Shown here one piece after another: positions 6,319 through 7,250 of a stretch of DNA of 7,250 nucleotides. The notes below the pieces were generated by a model. The model saw only the letters and a program-made list of their open reading frames with translations. It did no database searches and was not told where the DNA came from. Numbering within the stretch: position 1 is the first letter of the stretch; the number at the start of each line of letters is the position of its first letter. The DNA comes from Micrococcales bacterium. GTDB lineage: Bacteria; Actinomycetota; Actinomycetes; Actinomycetales; Dermatophilaceae. The position numbers were made by a program, and so were the translations under genes. The stretch spans positions 1 through 7,250 of the forward strand of contig JAUNUZ010000116.1 of assembly GCA_030537915.1 (NCBI GenBank), given 5' to 3'.

Positions 6319-6324
6319 TACGAT
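6319..6324 (+). promoter_or_regulatory. Candidate -10 element for the 6331/6424 transcript
   Basis: TACGAT fits the actinobacterial -10 consensus well and ends 6 nt before an ATG at 6331, so the transcript could begin at that ATG. The -35 position is poor; TGGACA (6300-6305) is close to consensus but only 13 bp away. Confidence 0.4.
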
Positions 6325-6330
6325 TCACTC

Positions 6331-6399
6331 ATGACACGGACGCAGCCGATGGCGATCGGGCCACCACCGCTTGGGGAAGCGGCAGCAGCTACGACGTGA
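6331..6399 (+). CDS. Possible leaderless 22-codon upstream ORF
   Basis: The frame encodes MTRTQPMAIGPPPLGEAAAATT. The case for it is positional: a good -10 ends 6 nt before the ATG, so the message would start at the start codon, and the stop lies 24 bp before the next gene. Leaderless short upstream ORFs are common in mycobacteria and relatives. Codon use is uninformative at this length and the peptide has no known motif. It could be a translated leader that affects expression of the downstream gene, or just the 5' untranslated region of that gene. Confidence 0.25.
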   Translation: MTRTQPMAIGPPPLGEAAAATT

Positions 6400-6423
6400 C
6401 CTAAGACCTACGGGGGATCCGAC

Positions 6424-6690
6424 ATGATGAGCGAGAACGGGACACCGGCACCTGGGATGCAGAGCGCCATGGCAATCCTGACGGCCCGGATGCAGAGCAT
6501 GGACGGCGGCTGCACCGTGAACGAATATGTCGACGTGTTGCGGGACGAGATGGTTGAGCAGGACCCGCTGATCCTCACGTCCGCCCTGGCGAGCCTCGCC
6601 TCGGCACTACTGGCGATCGCCTCTGGTGGCACCAAGATCCCGCCGTATGAGCTGCTCTCCACGATCGGGTTGACGCTCGCCGACGCCTGA
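6424..6690 (+). CDS. Small hypothetical protein, 88 aa
   Basis: Not recognised. Codon use is strongly G/C-biased at third positions (roughly 85 percent by eye), which supports real coding. GGGGGA (6412-6417) lies 6 nt before the ATG at 6424; a second ATG follows at once (6427), 9 nt from that site, and may be the true start. The protein has a Met-rich N-terminal part, one cysteine (C30), an acidic helix-like stretch (about 33-47) and a hydrophobic Ala/Ser/Leu-rich segment (about 49-67). That segment could be a buried amphipathic helix or a weak membrane helix. There is no signal peptide. It stands alone between a promoter-like region and a hairpin, so it is probably monocistronic. No function is proposed. 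Confidence 0.65.
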   Translation: MMSENGTPAPGMQSAMAILTARMQSMDGGCTVNEYVDVLRDEMVEQDPLILTSALASLASALLAIASGGTKIPPYELLSTIGLTLADA

Positions 6691-6711
6691 CGCGCCACCA
6701 AGACCGGGTAT

Positions 6712-6745
6712 CGGGCCAGGACCCCCGCAGAGGCGTCCGGGCCCG
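6712..6745 (+). terminator. Terminator-like hairpin after the 88-aa gene
   Basis: CGGGCC (6712-6717) pairs with GGCCCG (6740-6745); after one A/G mismatch, GGAC (6719-6722) pairs with GTCC (6735-6738). The loop is 12 nt. It starts 21 bp after the stop codon and is followed by TT only, so it lacks a real T-run. Confidence 0.55.
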
Positions 6746-6973
6746 TTAGCCGTCCTGCGCCCCACTGGGTGGTGTCGGTCTGCGTGCAGGAGCTTCGTTG
6801 CCAGTCAGCCTCGAGCCGCCCATCACGTCCCGGCGGCGCGAACCCGACGCGGCGCCCATGCCGCAGATGAGGCGCACCGGTCCGCGTCGCCGACCTTTGC
6901 GGGTAGCGGGAAGACTGGCCAGGTCAGTGGCACGTGCAGCGCCGGGGCGATTTCGTCGGCGCGGCGCTTCTTT
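6746..6973. other. Spacer before the tRNA genes
   Basis: I see no convincing gene, repeat or RNA here. Reading frames through it are arginine-rich on the + strand or run antisense through the tRNA, both typical of chance frames in GC-rich DNA. Confidence 0.5.
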
Positions 6974-6981
6974 GCTAGCCT
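6974..6981 (+). promoter_or_regulatory. Candidate promoter of tRNA-Asn
   Basis: An extended -10, T-G-C followed by TAGCCT (6976-6981), ends 15 bp before the mature tRNA 5' end, giving a predicted 5' leader of about 8-10 nt. The -35 position (TTCGTC, 18 bp upstream) is weak, which an extended -10 can tolerate. Confidence 0.45.
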
Positions 6982-6996
6982 CTGCTTCAGCGTCAT

Positions 6997-7069
<73 letters not shown>

Positions 7070-7075
7070 CCGCGC

Positions 7076-7109
7076 AGGCCCCGGCCGGGCGTGTCCCGGT
7101 CGGGGCTTT
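7076..7109 (+). terminator. Intrinsic terminator after tRNA-Asn
   Basis: GCCCCGGCCGGG (7078-7089) pairs with CCCGGTCGGGGC (7095-7106) through one G-U pair, extended by A-G/T-T at the base, with a 5-nt loop and TTT just after. It is the most canonical terminator in the window, and it implies that the next tRNA gene has its own promoter (TAGGCT at 7118-7123 is a weak candidate). Confidence 0.8.
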
Positions 7110-7173
7110 GTGGTGGGTAGGCTGGCGCTCGCCCGGTACGACACGAGTCGCTGGGCACCTCGTGGTCGATCCA

Positions 7174-7247
7174 GGGGCGTTAGCTCAGCTGGTCAGAGCA
7201 GCGGACTCATAATCCGTCGGTCGTGGGTTCAAGCCCCACACGCCCCA
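7174..7247 (+). tRNA. tRNA with CAU anticodon, probably tRNA-Ile2
   Basis: Cloverleaf: acceptor GGGGCGT pairs with ACGCCCC (7240-7246), D-arm GCTC/GAGC, anticodon stem GCGGA/TCCGT with loop CTCATAA and anticodon CAT (7208-7210), T-arm GTGGG/CCCAC, discriminator A7247. CCA is not encoded. It is not initiator tRNA: the first acceptor pair is a normal G-C and the anticodon stem lacks the three G-C pairs. Between elongator Met and Ile2, the TTAGCTCAG start and the variable/T-arm region (GGTC, then TTCAAG) resemble E. coli tRNA-Ile2. In Ile2 the enzyme TilS converts C34 to lysidine so that it reads AUA. The identity choice is from memory and not certain; the tRNA itself is. Confidence 0.88.
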
Positions 7248-7250
7248 CCC

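Overview
The window is high-GC actinobacterial DNA (strong G/C bias at third codon positions, sparse Shine-Dalgarno sites, TANNNT-type -10 elements). Its core is the actinobacterial type II fatty acid synthase (FAS II) cluster in the order fasR-fabD-fabH-acpP-fabF. The gene set and protein style suggest Micrococcales (perhaps Dermacoccaceae or Intrasporangiaceae), but the lineage call is an inference made without any database search.

Layout: 25-1227 encodes a PucR-type regulator (FasR). From 1353 to 5199 come malonyl-CoA:ACP transacylase (fabD), beta-ketoacyl-ACP synthase III (fabH), acyl carrier protein (acpP) and beta-ketoacyl-ACP synthase II (fabF), all on the + strand. FabD loads malonate onto AcpP, FabH starts chains from acyl-CoA, and FabF elongates them; FasR is expected to control the set. 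FabD and fabH are nearly contiguous (7 bp), but acpP is flanked by 120- and 159-bp spacers full of GC-rich hairpins, which suggests that ACP output is set separately.

A terminator region at 5209-5339, with two hairpin blocks and a 34-nt palindrome, separates fabF from a convergent minus-strand DUF3145 gene (5373-5882). No accD (acyl-CoA carboxylase subunit) follows fabF. A 541-bp stretch (5883-6423) with no convincing long gene follows. It holds a 14-bp perfect palindrome, a promoter-like -10 and a possible 22-codon leaderless reading frame. After it comes an unrecognised 88-aa protein gene (6424-6690) with a terminator-like hairpin.

The right end carries two tRNA genes: tRNA-Asn(GUU), a strong intrinsic terminator, then a CAU-anticodon tRNA that is more likely tRNA-Ile2 than elongator Met. 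This is mainly a conserved housekeeping region. I see no defence, mobile or secondary-metabolite system. The items worth a second look are regulatory: structured leaders around acpP, a motif shared between two intergenic regions, and candidate leaderless starts.
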